Source: Magnetospirillum sp. (GTDB taxonomy: Bacteria; Pseudomonadota; Alphaproteobacteria; Rhodospirillales; Magnetospirillaceae). Taken from it: 10,000 nt of DNA. A program made the translations under genes and the position numbers. The notes under the pieces were generated by a model. That model had not been told where the DNA came from and made no database searches. It was given only the letters and a program-made list of their open reading frames with translations. Below are positions 1 to 6,263 of this stretch, piece by piece. Numbering within the stretch: the stretch's first letter is position 1; each line of letters begins with the position of its first letter. The stretch covers positions 1-10,000 of the forward strand of contig JAIWOG010000104.1 of the NCBI GenBank assembly GCA_020217035.1, written 5' to 3'.

Positions 1-1
1 G

Positions 2-217
2 GTCAGCTTCTTTTTCGACGACATCCCGCGCGGCGGCGCCGCAGCCTTGTCCATGGGCCTGTCGGAAGATCAGACCGGCTTCGCCGCCCCCGATTCTTCC
101 GGGCGCGAGGGGCTGGAGATGATGCGCAACTATCACCGCATCACCGACGAAGCCATCCGCCGCAGCGTCTATGACCTGACCAAGTCATTGGCATCCAAGC
201 TGAACGGCGAGGAATAA
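2..217 (+). CDS. C-terminal fragment of a probable XRE-family HTH transcriptional regulator
   Basis: This is the last 71 codons of a gene that begins before the window; the frame is open from position 2 to a TAA at 215-217. The fragment starts VSFFFDDIP and ends with a charged helical stretch (MMRNYHRITDEAIRRSVYDL, then a short Lys/Ser/Ala tail). The pattern 'VSFFFDD', a variable linker, then 'R-x-Y-x-R-I-x-D-x-x-x-R-R-x-x-x-x-L-x-K-S-L-A' is what I recognise at the C-terminus of alphaproteobacterial cytoplasmic XRE regulators, whose DNA-binding HTH sits at the N-terminus and is not visible here. The regulator assignment is therefore from memory of the family tail, not from a domain seen in this sequence. 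The gene converges on the M48 peptidase gene and shares a terminator with it. Its targets are unknown. Confidence 0.6.
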   Translation, partial: VSFFFDDIPRGGAAALSMGLSEDQTGFAAPDSSGREGLEMMRNYHRITDEAIRRSVYDLTKSLASKLNGEE

Positions 218-218
218 G

Positions 219-245
219 AAAAGGCCCGGCGTTGCCGGGCCTTTT
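219..245. terminator. Bidirectional intrinsic terminator between convergent genes
   Basis: The arms AAAAGGCCCGG (219-229) and CCGGGCCTTTT (235-245) are perfectly complementary over 11 bp around a 5-nt loop (CGTTG). The A-run and T-run ends give a U-tract in either direction, so it can end both the plus-strand gene that stops at 217 and the minus-strand peptidase gene that stops at 251. Confidence 0.9.
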
Positions 246-250
246 GATTT

Positions 251-1222
251 TCAGCCGTTGCGGAATTGCGGCGGTGTCGGGAAAATGGATTTCAGCGTCT
301 GCCAGCCCGGCGGAGTGAATTCCGACCGTGCCGGCGCGTAGAAATTGGCGCTTTCGTCCAATCGACGGATACGTTCTCGCGATCCCGGATGGGTCGAGAA
401 CAGCGATGTTTCCCGATCAGGCGGCTCGATCTTCAGTAGCTTATGGAAAAACAGCGACGCCTTGGCGTGATCCAGTCCCAGCTTGGCGAAATGGGTGTGG
501 ATATTGGCGTCGGCTTCGAATTCATTGTCCAGTCCCCAGCCCCGCATCAGAGCCAGGCTGGGAGAACCGCCGTAACCGGCTTTGATCAGTTCGGGGTCCA
601 AAGCCTTGCCATGACTTTTCAATGCCTGATCGACCATCTGCGCCAGCTGAAGCTGCTTTCCGTGATGGTCGTAATCGATGTGACCGATTTCATGGGCGAT
701 CACCGATGCCAATTCCGCCGGATGATCGCAGACAGCAATCAGCTCTGGATTATAAAACATCTTGCCCCCAGGAGCGGCACAGGCATTGATGCCCGCTTCG
801 TTCACAATGCCAAGCTGCCAGTTAAGCTTGGAGCGATGGGCAATGGAAAGAAAAGGCTCAGCGAAAGCGGCCAGGGCCTTTTGGGCCTCTTTGTTCGGGA
901 ACAGCCCCCCCATATCCGTCAGATTTTCAGCCAGACTTTTCTCTCCCAAGGCCATTTGAAAGCCCTCGAGCGGATAGGATGCGGGAAAGGGTGGTGCATT
1001 CCCATTGAAGGCAAAAGCCCCCCCGCCTCCCTGCTGCGGTGCCCTGCCTTGGGGAGACGGCGCCCTCCCGCTGGGAAAACCGTTCCGGGGATCGTCATAG
1101 GGATCGACCTGGGCATAGGGATCGCTTTGCGGCTTGATGGCGCCGGAAAACTGCGCCCAGGCCGGGCTGACCAAACCGGCGGCCATGCCGCCCATTCCCG
1201 CCAAAACCTTACGACGATCCAT
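251..1222 (-). CDS. M48-family zinc metallopeptidase, exported
   Basis: A 323-residue putative periplasmic zinc endopeptidase. The N-terminus MDRRKVLAGMGG runs into a hydrophobic stretch ending PAWA at about residue 23; the twin Arg followed by K-V-L resembles a Tat signal, though a Sec signal is not excluded. Residues 25-85 are a low-complexity Pro/Gly/Gln-rich linker. The M48 domain follows: HEIGH at 177-181 gives two zinc His and the catalytic Glu; E234-x3-D238 (NEFEAD) supplies the third ligand and supporting Asp; S-T-H-P at 276-279 followed by RERIRRL matches the conserved 'THPxxxxRI' region of BepA/YfgC- and Oma1-like members. BepA-type enzymes act in outer-membrane protein quality control, so that role is possible by analogy only. 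There is no TPR domain, unlike BepA. The start is an ATG preceded by GGGGGTGA. The gene lies 85 bp downstream of soeC on the same strand, separated from it by a terminator. Confidence 0.88.
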   Translation of the reverse strand: MDRRKVLAGMGGMAAGLVSPAWAQFSGAIKPQSDPYAQVDPYDDPRNGFPSGRAPSPQGRAPQQGGGGAFAFNGNAPPFPASYPLEGFQMALGEKSLAENLTDMGGLFPNKEAQKALAAFAEPFLSIAHRSKLNWQLGIVNEAGINACAAPGGKMFYNPELIAVCDHPAELASVIAHEIGHIDYDHHGKQLQLAQMVDQALKSHGKALDPELIKAGYGGSPSLALMRGWGLDNEFEADANIHTHFAKLGLDHAKASLFFHKLLKIEPPDRETSLFSTHPGSRERIRRLDESANFYAPARSEFTPPGWQTLKSIFPTPPQFRNG

Positions 1223-1230
1223 GTCACCCC

Positions 1231-1266
1231 CAAAGAAAACGGACGCCCCTTTGCCGGGGGCGTCCG
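1231..1266 (-). terminator. Intrinsic terminator downstream of soeC
   Basis: The arms GGACGCCCC (1241-1249) and GGGGCGTCC (1257-1265) pair perfectly over 9 bp, plus a C-G pair at 1240/1266. Read on the minus strand, the hairpin is followed by TTTTCTTT (1239-1232). It closes the soeABC transcript. It ends only about 9 nt before the ATG of the M48 gene, and the T-tract runs directly into that gene's ribosome-binding region. Confidence 0.85.
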
Positions 1267-1269
1267 CAT

Positions 1270-1275
1270 TCTAAC
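1270..1275 (-). promoter_or_regulatory. Possible -10 element for the M48 peptidase gene
   Basis: On the minus strand the hexamer TAGAAT (5 of 6 to TATAAT) lies in the 85-bp gap between soeC and the peptidase gene, just before the terminator hairpin. A TTGCGT sits only 10 bp upstream, too close for a standard -35, and nothing good is found at 16-18 bp. If used, the transcript would start inside the hairpin and so disrupt it. This is a weak call. Confidence 0.2.
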
Positions 1276-1307
1276 CCGATTGCACGCAAGCGGCGAGTGG
1301 GGAAAGT

Positions 1308-2282
1308 TCAGCCCTTGCGCTGGTAATATAGATTTTGCACGTGGTTGCCTTGGGCGAAGAACACCCAGCGTTCGGCCAGCAGCCCCACATATTGGACCAG
1401 GAAGGCCAGCCACAGCAGCGCGGCCGAGCCCATGCCCAGCGCCACCAGGGCGAAGGGGGCGGCGAAGCCGGAAGCCAGGAAGAAGGTGGTCAGCATGCGC
1501 ACCGTCTCGGGGCTTTTGCCGTGGAAGAATTCCTTGGTGTTGAACGACTTGCCGTTGAAGCCTTGGGTGACCTGGCGGATGTTCTGGTGCGGTGCGCCGA
1601 TGGCGCCGCGCAATGTCGCCAAGGGCTTGATCCGCGCGTTGCGCCACAGGCTGATTGCGCGGCCCACCAGGGCCAACACGATCAGCACCAGCGCCGTGCC
1701 GACATAAAGCCCGGTGACCACGGTGCCCAAGCTGGCGGCATAGGCGGCGGCCAGCACGAAGCCGGATGCCAGGCCCATCATCGTGTAGTTGATCACCGTC
1801 CACACGCTGTGCCATTCGCGGATGAACTTGACGCAGGCATAGATCATGCCGGTGCACAAGAACAGCGCCAGACAGGCGATGACAGTGACGAAGCCCACCG
1901 CCATGGTCAAATCCAGGCTTTTGCCATTGGCGAAATGCATCAAGGGGCCATCCCAGCCCAGCGCATGCAAACCGCCATAGAGCACCGCCAAGCCCATCAA
2001 CGCGGGCAACGCGATGACTTCGCGCGACAGCCAGGACGTGCGCCATTGGGTCGCCGCCCGCCAGGCCCGCATGGGATGGGCCAGATGGAAGAACGACGCC
2101 AGCAGGCCCAAGGCCAGCAGCACCAGGGCGATCAGGCTGCCCACGGCGTAGAAGCCGCCGGACAGGCTGGCGTCGCCGGTGCCGACCACCAGGAACAACT
2201 GGCCGGCGACCAGGGCGATCAGCAGGCCCTGGCCGGCGCCGATCAGGGTGGTGAGGAAGAGAACGGAAAAAGCGGGACGCAT
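1308..2282 (-). CDS. soeC: Sulfite:quinone oxidoreductase membrane anchor, DmsC family
   Basis: A 324-residue integral membrane subunit that would hold the SoeAB module on the inner membrane and reduce quinone. About eight hydrophobic helices are visible, near residues 9-34, 44-67, 87-106, 124-149, 162-184, 187-209, 262-283 and 285-306. DmsC-family signatures include H-L-A-H-P near 66-70, W-R-T-S-W-L-S-R-E near 80-88, and the tail AERWVFFAQGNHVQNLYYQ. A polar loop (about 210-260) lies between helices 6 and 7. Length and topology match DmsC/SoeC anchors, not the NrfD/PsrC family. The start ATG follows soeB by 17 nt with a strong Shine-Dalgarno (GGGAGGGGAGA). It is the last gene of the operon and is followed by a terminator. 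The general DmsC assignment is firm; the Soe subtype rests on its partners. Confidence 0.85.
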   Translation of the reverse strand: MRPAFSVLFLTTLIGAGQGLLIALVAGQLFLVVGTGDASLSGGFYAVGSLIALVLLALGLLASFFHLAHPMRAWRAATQWRTSWLSREVIALPALMGLAVLYGGLHALGWDGPLMHFANGKSLDLTMAVGFVTVIACLALFLCTGMIYACVKFIREWHSVWTVINYTMMGLASGFVLAAAYAASLGTVVTGLYVGTALVLIVLALVGRAISLWRNARIKPLATLRGAIGAPHQNIRQVTQGFNGKSFNTKEFFHGKSPETVRMLTTFFLASGFAAPFALVALGMGSAALLWLAFLVQYVGLLAERWVFFAQGNHVQNLYYQRKG

Positions 2283-2299
2283 GATTTATCTCCCCTCCC

Positions 2300-3034
2300 T
2301 TACCACTGGGACGCGTCGTCGATGGTGGGACCGCCGAATTTCGGCGGCTCGGCTTCCCGCGACAGCGGGTTGTCGGCACGCTGCAACTGGTCCTCGTGCA
2401 CCACGCTTTGGGTCTTGCGGCGCGGCAGGTAATGGTTGGCCGGGCTGGTGCCGGCTTCCGGCATCAACTGATAGCCGCCATTGTCGCGAATGGCCTTGGA
2501 CGCCTCGGAGGTGGGGTCCTTGATGTCGCCGAACAGCCGCGCCCCGGGCGGGCAGGCCAGCACGCAGGCCGGCTTGCGGCGATCGGGGGGCAGCGTCTCG
2601 TCATAGATGCGGTCGACGCACAGCGTGCATTTCTTCATCACGCCGGTGATTTCGTCGAATTCGCGGGCGCCATAGGGGCAGTTCCACGAACAATATTTGC
2701 AGCCGATGCACTTGTCGTAATCGACCAGCACGATGCCGTCGGATTCGCGCTTGTACGACGCCCCGGTCGGACACACCGGCACGCAGGGCGGGTCCTCGCA
2801 ATGCAGGCACGACTTGGGGAAATGCACCGTCTCGGTGTCGGGGAAGGTGCCGCATTCGAAGGTCTGCACCCGGTTGAAGAACACCCCGTCGGGGTCCTTG
2901 CCATAGGCGTCCTGATCGGGCAGCGGCCCGGCCCAGCCGGACGTGTTCCATTCCTTGCAGCTGGTGACGCAAGCGTGGCAGCCGACGCAGACGTTCAAGT
3001 CGATGACCAGGGCCAGTTGTTTTTCGTTCGCCAT
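2300..3034 (-). CDS. soeB: Sulfite:quinone oxidoreductase iron-sulfur subunit
   Basis: A 244-residue electron-transfer subunit of the DmsB/PhsB/SoeB type, carrying electrons from the Mo subunit to the membrane anchor. Sixteen cysteines fall into four groups: 16/19/22/26, 76/79/84/88, 109/112/115/119 and 136/139/157/161, consistent with four cubane clusters; all are intact. The N-terminus L-V-I-D-L-N-V-C-V-G-C-H-A-C and the segments HFPKSCLHCEDPPCVPVCPT and DYDKCIGCKYCSWNCPYGAR are highly typical of proteobacterial SoeB. There is no signal peptide, which fits a cytoplasmic location. I chose the ATG at 3034 (MANEKQ) because it places the ferredoxin motif at the usual distance and follows a GGGGGGATCGG ribosome-binding region in the 17-nt gap after soeA; an in-frame upstream start at 3097 would overlap soeA. 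Confidence 0.9.
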   Translation of the reverse strand: MANEKQLALVIDLNVCVGCHACVTSCKEWNTSGWAGPLPDQDAYGKDPDGVFFNRVQTFECGTFPDTETVHFPKSCLHCEDPPCVPVCPTGASYKRESDGIVLVDYDKCIGCKYCSWNCPYGAREFDEITGVMKKCTLCVDRIYDETLPPDRRKPACVLACPPGARLFGDIKDPTSEASKAIRDNGGYQLMPEAGTSPANHYLPRRKTQSVVHEDQLQRADNPLSREAEPPKFGGPTIDDASQW

Positions 3035-3051
3035 TGTTCCGATCCCCCCGA

Positions 3052-5946
3052 TCAACGCTTCTTGCCGGCGAAGAACGCGCGCAGGCGCGGCCCCCAACCG
3101 GTTTGCCCGGGCAATTGCCCAAGGGTGGGGAATTGCGGCCAGCTTTCCTGGTCTTCATCGGGCTTGGCCGGGGTGACGCGGACGCGCACGTCGTACCACG
3201 CCGCCTGACCGGTGACCGGGTCGGAATTGGACACGTGACGGCCGCCCACCATGTCGGGCAGTTCCTCGGAAATCAGGTGGTTCAGCAGGAAACCCTTCTT
3301 GGCTTCGTTGGCGTCGCCGGCCAGGCCCCAGGCGCCGGACGCCTTGCCGATGGCGTTCCAGGTCCACACCGTGCCCGGCTCCACCGCCTCGGTGAAGCGG
3401 GCCTGACAACGCACCTTGCCCCACGGGCTTTCCACCCACACCCAGGCGCCGTCATCGAAGCCGCCGGCCTTGCCCACCGAGGGGTGCATCATCAGGAAGT
3501 TCTCGGTGTGGATTTGCCGCAACCAGGCGTTTTGCGAATCCCACGAATGGTACATGGCCATGGGCCGCTGGGTCAGCGCCGGCAGCGGGAACTTGCTGGA
3601 ATCGGTCTTGCACCATTCCAACGGCGCGTAATGGAAGGGCAGCGGGTCGAAGAAACGTTCGACGCGCGGGCGCAGCTCGGCGGGGGGCTGCTTGCCCTTC
3701 CACTTGCCCTGCGCCGCCAAGCGGAACTTCTGCAAAACTTCCGAATAGATATGGATGTTGATGGGGTCGTGATAACGCACCAACCGGTTGGTCTGGGCCC
3801 AGGCCAGATAACCTTTGTTCCAGTTGCGCATGTACTGGAAGCTTTTCGGCAGGTGGTGGTGATAGTGGTTGTTGTTGCGGGCGTACATCTCCCACTGGTT
3901 GGGATTGGGCTCGCCCACCATGGACTTTTCGCCGGACTTGCCGCGCCAGCCGGCCAGGAAGCCGATGCCCGAGCCCGGCTCGGTCTCGAAATTGGTGATG
4001 AAGTCGGGATAATCGCGGTACTTGCGCGTGCCTTCCTTGGTCATGAAGGCGGGCAGCTTCAGCCGTGTGCCCAATTCGATGACGATGTCCTGGAAGGGGC
4101 GCGAATCGCCCAAGGGCGGCATGATGGGCACGCGCACCGAATCCACCGGGCCGTCGAATTCCGAGATGGGCCTGTCCAGCATGGACATGACGTCGTGGCG
4201 TTCCAGATAGGTGGTGTCGGGCAGCACCAGGTCGGCGAAGGCCACGGTTTCCGACTGGAAGGCGTCGGCCACCACCACGAAGGGGATCTTGTACTCACCG
4301 TTCTCGTCCTTGTCGGTCAGCATTTTCCTGACCTCGGACGTGTTCATGGTGGAGTTCCAAGCCATGTTGGCCATGAACAGGAACAGCGTGTCGATGGGGT
4401 AAGGGTCGCCCCGCCAGGCGTTGGTGATGACGTTGTGCATCAACCCATGCACCGACAGCGGGTATTCCCAGGAAAAGCCCTTGTCCAGGCGCATGGGCTG
4501 GCCGTTTTCGTCCACCGACAGATCGTCGGGTTCCGACGGCCAGCCCAGCGGCATGCCGTCCAACGGCGTCGACGGCTTGACCGCGTGCGGCCCTTTCGGC
4601 GGCTTGGGGCACGGCGGGATGGGACGCGGGAACGGCGCCCGATGGCGGAACCCGCCGGGGCGGTCGATGGTGCCCAGCAGGCTCATCAAGATGGCCAGCG
4701 ACCGGATGGTGTGGAAGCCGTTGGAATGGGCCGCCAGACCGCGCATGGAATGGAAGGCCACCGGGTTGCCGGTCACCGTCTGGTGTTCGTTGCCCCACGA
4801 ATCGGTCCAGGCGATGGGCAGCTCGATCTTTTGATCACGGGCGGTGATGCCCATTTCATGGGCCAGACGGCGGATGGTGGCGGCCGGAATGCCGGTGACG
4901 CCCTCGGCCCATTCCGGGGTATAGTCGGCGACGCGTTCCTTCAGCAATTGGAAGGCCGGCTTGACCGGGGTGCCGTCGGGCATGGTGAAGGCGCCGAACA
5001 GCCGGCCCTCGCTGCCTTTGGTGCGCGAGAGCACCGGCTTGTCTGCTTCCTTGTCCCACCAGTAACGGTCGGGGGTATCGAAGGTGTCCGGCCGCACCGC
5101 CACATTGGGGTCACGCACGAACAGTCCGTGATTGTCGCGGCCTTCGTCCTGGATCACCAATTCGGCGGAATTGGAATATTGCAGCAGGAAATCGCGGTCG
5201 AACAGGCCGGTTTCGATCAATTCGCGGATCAGCGCCAGCAGCAGGGCGCCGTCAGTGCCGGGGCGGATGGGCACCCATTCGTCGGCGATGGCGGCATAGC
5301 CGGTACGCACCGGGTTGATGGCGATAAAACGCCCGCCGGCCCGCTTGAACTTGGACAACTCGATCTTCATGGGGTTCGAGTGATGGTCCTCGGCGGTGCC
5401 GATCATCACGAACAGCTTGGCCCGTTCCAAATCCGGGCCGCCGAATTCCCAGAACGAGCCACCGATGGTGTAGATCATGCCGGCGGCCATGTTGACCGAG
5501 CAGAACCCGCCATGGGCGGCGTAATTGGGGGTGCCGAACTGCTTGGCGAACATGCCGGTCAGCGCCTGCATCTGGTCGCGGCCGGTGAACAGCGCCAAGC
5601 GCTTGGGGTCGGTCTTTCGGATGTGATCCAGCCGCCCGGCCAGGGTCGCGAGCGCCTCTTCCCATTCGATGGCTTCGAACTGGTTGGCGCCGCGTTCGGC
5701 TCCTTCCTTGCGCTTCAAGGGCTTGGTCAGACGCGCCGGCGAATATTGCTTCATGATCCCCGACGCACCCTTGGCGCAGATCACCCCCTTGTTCAACGGG
5801 TGTTCGGGATTGCCCTCGATGTAACGCACCTCGCCGTCCCGCAGGTGGACGCGGATGCCGCAGCGGCAAGCACACATGTAGCAGGTGGTGGTCTTGACCT
5901 CGGCCCGGCCTTGGTCCGAATCGCAAGAAATCTCGGGGTCTCGCAT
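3052..5946 (-). CDS. soeA: Cytoplasmic sulfite:quinone oxidoreductase, molybdopterin catalytic subunit
   Basis: A 964-residue catalytic subunit of the DMSO-reductase (MopB) superfamily, expected to oxidise sulfite to sulfate with a bis-MGD molybdenum cofactor. The N-terminal [4Fe-4S] motif is C22-x2-C25-x3-C29-x27-C57 (CYMCACRCG ... GVICAKG). HGGFCSVNMAAG at about 145-156 contains Cys149, a candidate Mo ligand. The Mo-pterin motif RPGTDGALLLALI lies near 228-240. The C-terminus has the dinucleotide-binding domain with N-S-D-P-V-T-G-Q-A-A-W-Y-D-V. The 'KTTTCYMCACRCGI' and 'AHGGFCSVNMAAGMIYT' segments are those I associate with SoeA. There is no Tat signal before the first cysteine, so the enzyme should stay in the cytoplasm as known SoeABC does, unlike periplasmic DmsA or PhsA. 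I chose the ATG at 5946 (MRDPEISC) for its GGGAG site. Another sulfur-oxyanion MopB enzyme is the main alternative. Confidence 0.85.
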   Translation of the reverse strand: MRDPEISCDSDQGRAEVKTTTCYMCACRCGIRVHLRDGEVRYIEGNPEHPLNKGVICAKGASGIMKQYSPARLTKPLKRKEGAERGANQFEAIEWEEALATLAGRLDHIRKTDPKRLALFTGRDQMQALTGMFAKQFGTPNYAAHGGFCSVNMAAGMIYTIGGSFWEFGGPDLERAKLFVMIGTAEDHHSNPMKIELSKFKRAGGRFIAINPVRTGYAAIADEWVPIRPGTDGALLLALIRELIETGLFDRDFLLQYSNSAELVIQDEGRDNHGLFVRDPNVAVRPDTFDTPDRYWWDKEADKPVLSRTKGSEGRLFGAFTMPDGTPVKPAFQLLKERVADYTPEWAEGVTGIPAATIRRLAHEMGITARDQKIELPIAWTDSWGNEHQTVTGNPVAFHSMRGLAAHSNGFHTIRSLAILMSLLGTIDRPGGFRHRAPFPRPIPPCPKPPKGPHAVKPSTPLDGMPLGWPSEPDDLSVDENGQPMRLDKGFSWEYPLSVHGLMHNVITNAWRGDPYPIDTLFLFMANMAWNSTMNTSEVRKMLTDKDENGEYKIPFVVVADAFQSETVAFADLVLPDTTYLERHDVMSMLDRPISEFDGPVDSVRVPIMPPLGDSRPFQDIVIELGTRLKLPAFMTKEGTRKYRDYPDFITNFETEPGSGIGFLAGWRGKSGEKSMVGEPNPNQWEMYARNNNHYHHHLPKSFQYMRNWNKGYLAWAQTNRLVRYHDPINIHIYSEVLQKFRLAAQGKWKGKQPPAELRPRVERFFDPLPFHYAPLEWCKTDSSKFPLPALTQRPMAMYHSWDSQNAWLRQIHTENFLMMHPSVGKAGGFDDGAWVWVESPWGKVRCQARFTEAVEPGTVWTWNAIGKASGAWGLAGDANEAKKGFLLNHLISEELPDMVGGRHVSNSDPVTGQAAWYDVRVRVTPAKPDEDQESWPQFPTLGQLPGQTGWGPRLRAFFAGKKR

Positions 5947-5953
5947 GCATTCG

Positions 5954-5958
5954 CTCCC
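5954..5958 (-). promoter_or_regulatory. Ribosome-binding site deciding the soeA start
   Basis: The minus strand reads GGGAG, then 7 nt, then ATGCGAGAC (MRD). This spacing is near ideal. The longer reading frame upstream begins at a TTG (6015) and has no such site, so I place the soeA start at 5946. Confidence 0.75.
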
Positions 5959-6138
5959 TGGATCGGCCTGTTTTGTCCCAACGGGCAAGCAAACGAACCC
6001 AGGCTTGCCCACCAAGATGGGGCAAGCATGCTCTCCTGTCCGTGTTCCCTGTCCGCTGGCCTTTTGGCCTTATTCGTCGAGACCACAGTAATTAAGAACG
6101 ACCTAATAAAGCAAACATTAGTTCATGTTCGTGATTTC

Positions 6139-6162
6139 CCGCTGATCGGAATCGATCAGCGG
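6139..6162. repeat. Perfect 10-bp inverted repeat upstream of soeA
   Basis: CCGCTGATCG (6139-6148) and CGATCAGCGG (6153-6162) are exactly complementary around the 4-nt loop GAAT. No T-run follows on either strand, so it does not look like a standard intrinsic terminator. It lies about 190 bp upstream of the soeA start. It could be an operator for a dimeric regulator or an RNA hairpin. Confidence 0.8.
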
Positions 6163-6180
6163 CGCCCTCAAGCGGCGGGC

Positions 6181-6235
6181 GGGCTTCTCCGCAGCCCTTG
6201 CCTTCCGCGGCATAAGCCGCGCGGCCCTTTGGGCC
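6181..6235. repeat. Three adjacent short GC-rich hairpins
   Basis: Three inverted repeats stand in a row: GGGCT-tctccgc-AGCCC (6181-6196), CGCGGC-ataa-GCCGCG (6206-6221) and GGCCC-ttt-GGGCC (6223-6235). The last two are separated by one base. Each is short and could occur by chance in GC-rich DNA, but their close packing next to the 26-bp palindrome makes a structured transcript 3' end plausible. There is no U-tract, so any termination would be of a non-canonical or Rho-dependent kind. Confidence 0.5.
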
Positions 6236-6237
6236 TA

Positions 6238-6263
6238 ACCAAATCCCATTAATGGGATTTGGT
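6238..6263. repeat. Perfect 26-bp palindrome overlapping the MFS stop codon
   Basis: The half-site ACCAAATCCCATT (6238-6250) is followed directly by its exact reverse complement AATGGGATTTGGT (6251-6263), with no spacer. The MFS stop codon (6249-6251) sits at its centre, so the last codons of the protein are encoded in one arm. As RNA it would need a small loop at the centre. It may act as a 3' stabilising or terminating structure or a protein-binding site. Only a few T residues follow on the minus strand, so an intrinsic terminator is not clear. Confidence 0.85.

Larger units (their letters stand above)
5947..6248 (-). promoter_or_regulatory. Intergenic region and presumed promoter/leader of soeABC
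   Basis: These 302 bp between the MFS stop codon and the soeA start contain no convincing gene. The soeA-side part (about 6070-6125) is markedly AT-rich for this genome and is the likely promoter. On the minus strand it reads TTGCTTTATTAGG, then TCGTTCTTAATTACTG; TTGCTT with TAATTA is a poor promoter because the spacer is only 14 bp. The stretch ATTAGG-tcgtt-CTTAAT (about 6091-6107) is an imperfect inverted repeat with one mismatch and could be a regulator site, but I cannot name the regulator. The distal half (6139-6248) is filled with inverted repeats, listed separately. The existence of a soe promoter here is inferred from the gap and composition. Confidence 0.45.

Noticed and set aside
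919..2379. A 486-codon minus-strand frame spanning soeC and the start of M48
   Set aside because: It is out of frame with both real genes and runs through the terminator at 1231-1266. Its Arg/Pro/Gly-rich sequence is a frame-shifted shadow.
443..2432. Two long plus-strand open frames (443-1543 and 1335-2432) across the M48, soeC and soeB genes
   Set aside because: They cross gene boundaries and terminators, have compositions typical of antisense frames, and show no domain. The minus-strand genes are well supported.
5947..6015. A 23-residue N-terminal extension of soeA from a TTG at 6015
   Set aside because: There is no ribosome-binding site at the TTG, and the extension is not a Tat signal. 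The ATG at 5946 has an ideal GGGAG and gives the usual N-terminus before the first FeS cysteine.
3034..6252. A 1072-codon open frame on the plus strand opposite soeA
   Set aside because: It is codon-aligned with soeA on the other strand. Because soeA rarely uses TTA, CTA or TCA codons, the reverse-complement frame has no stops. Its protein is rich in His, Gly, Gln and Arg without any recognisable domain, whereas the soeA frame has complete family motifs.
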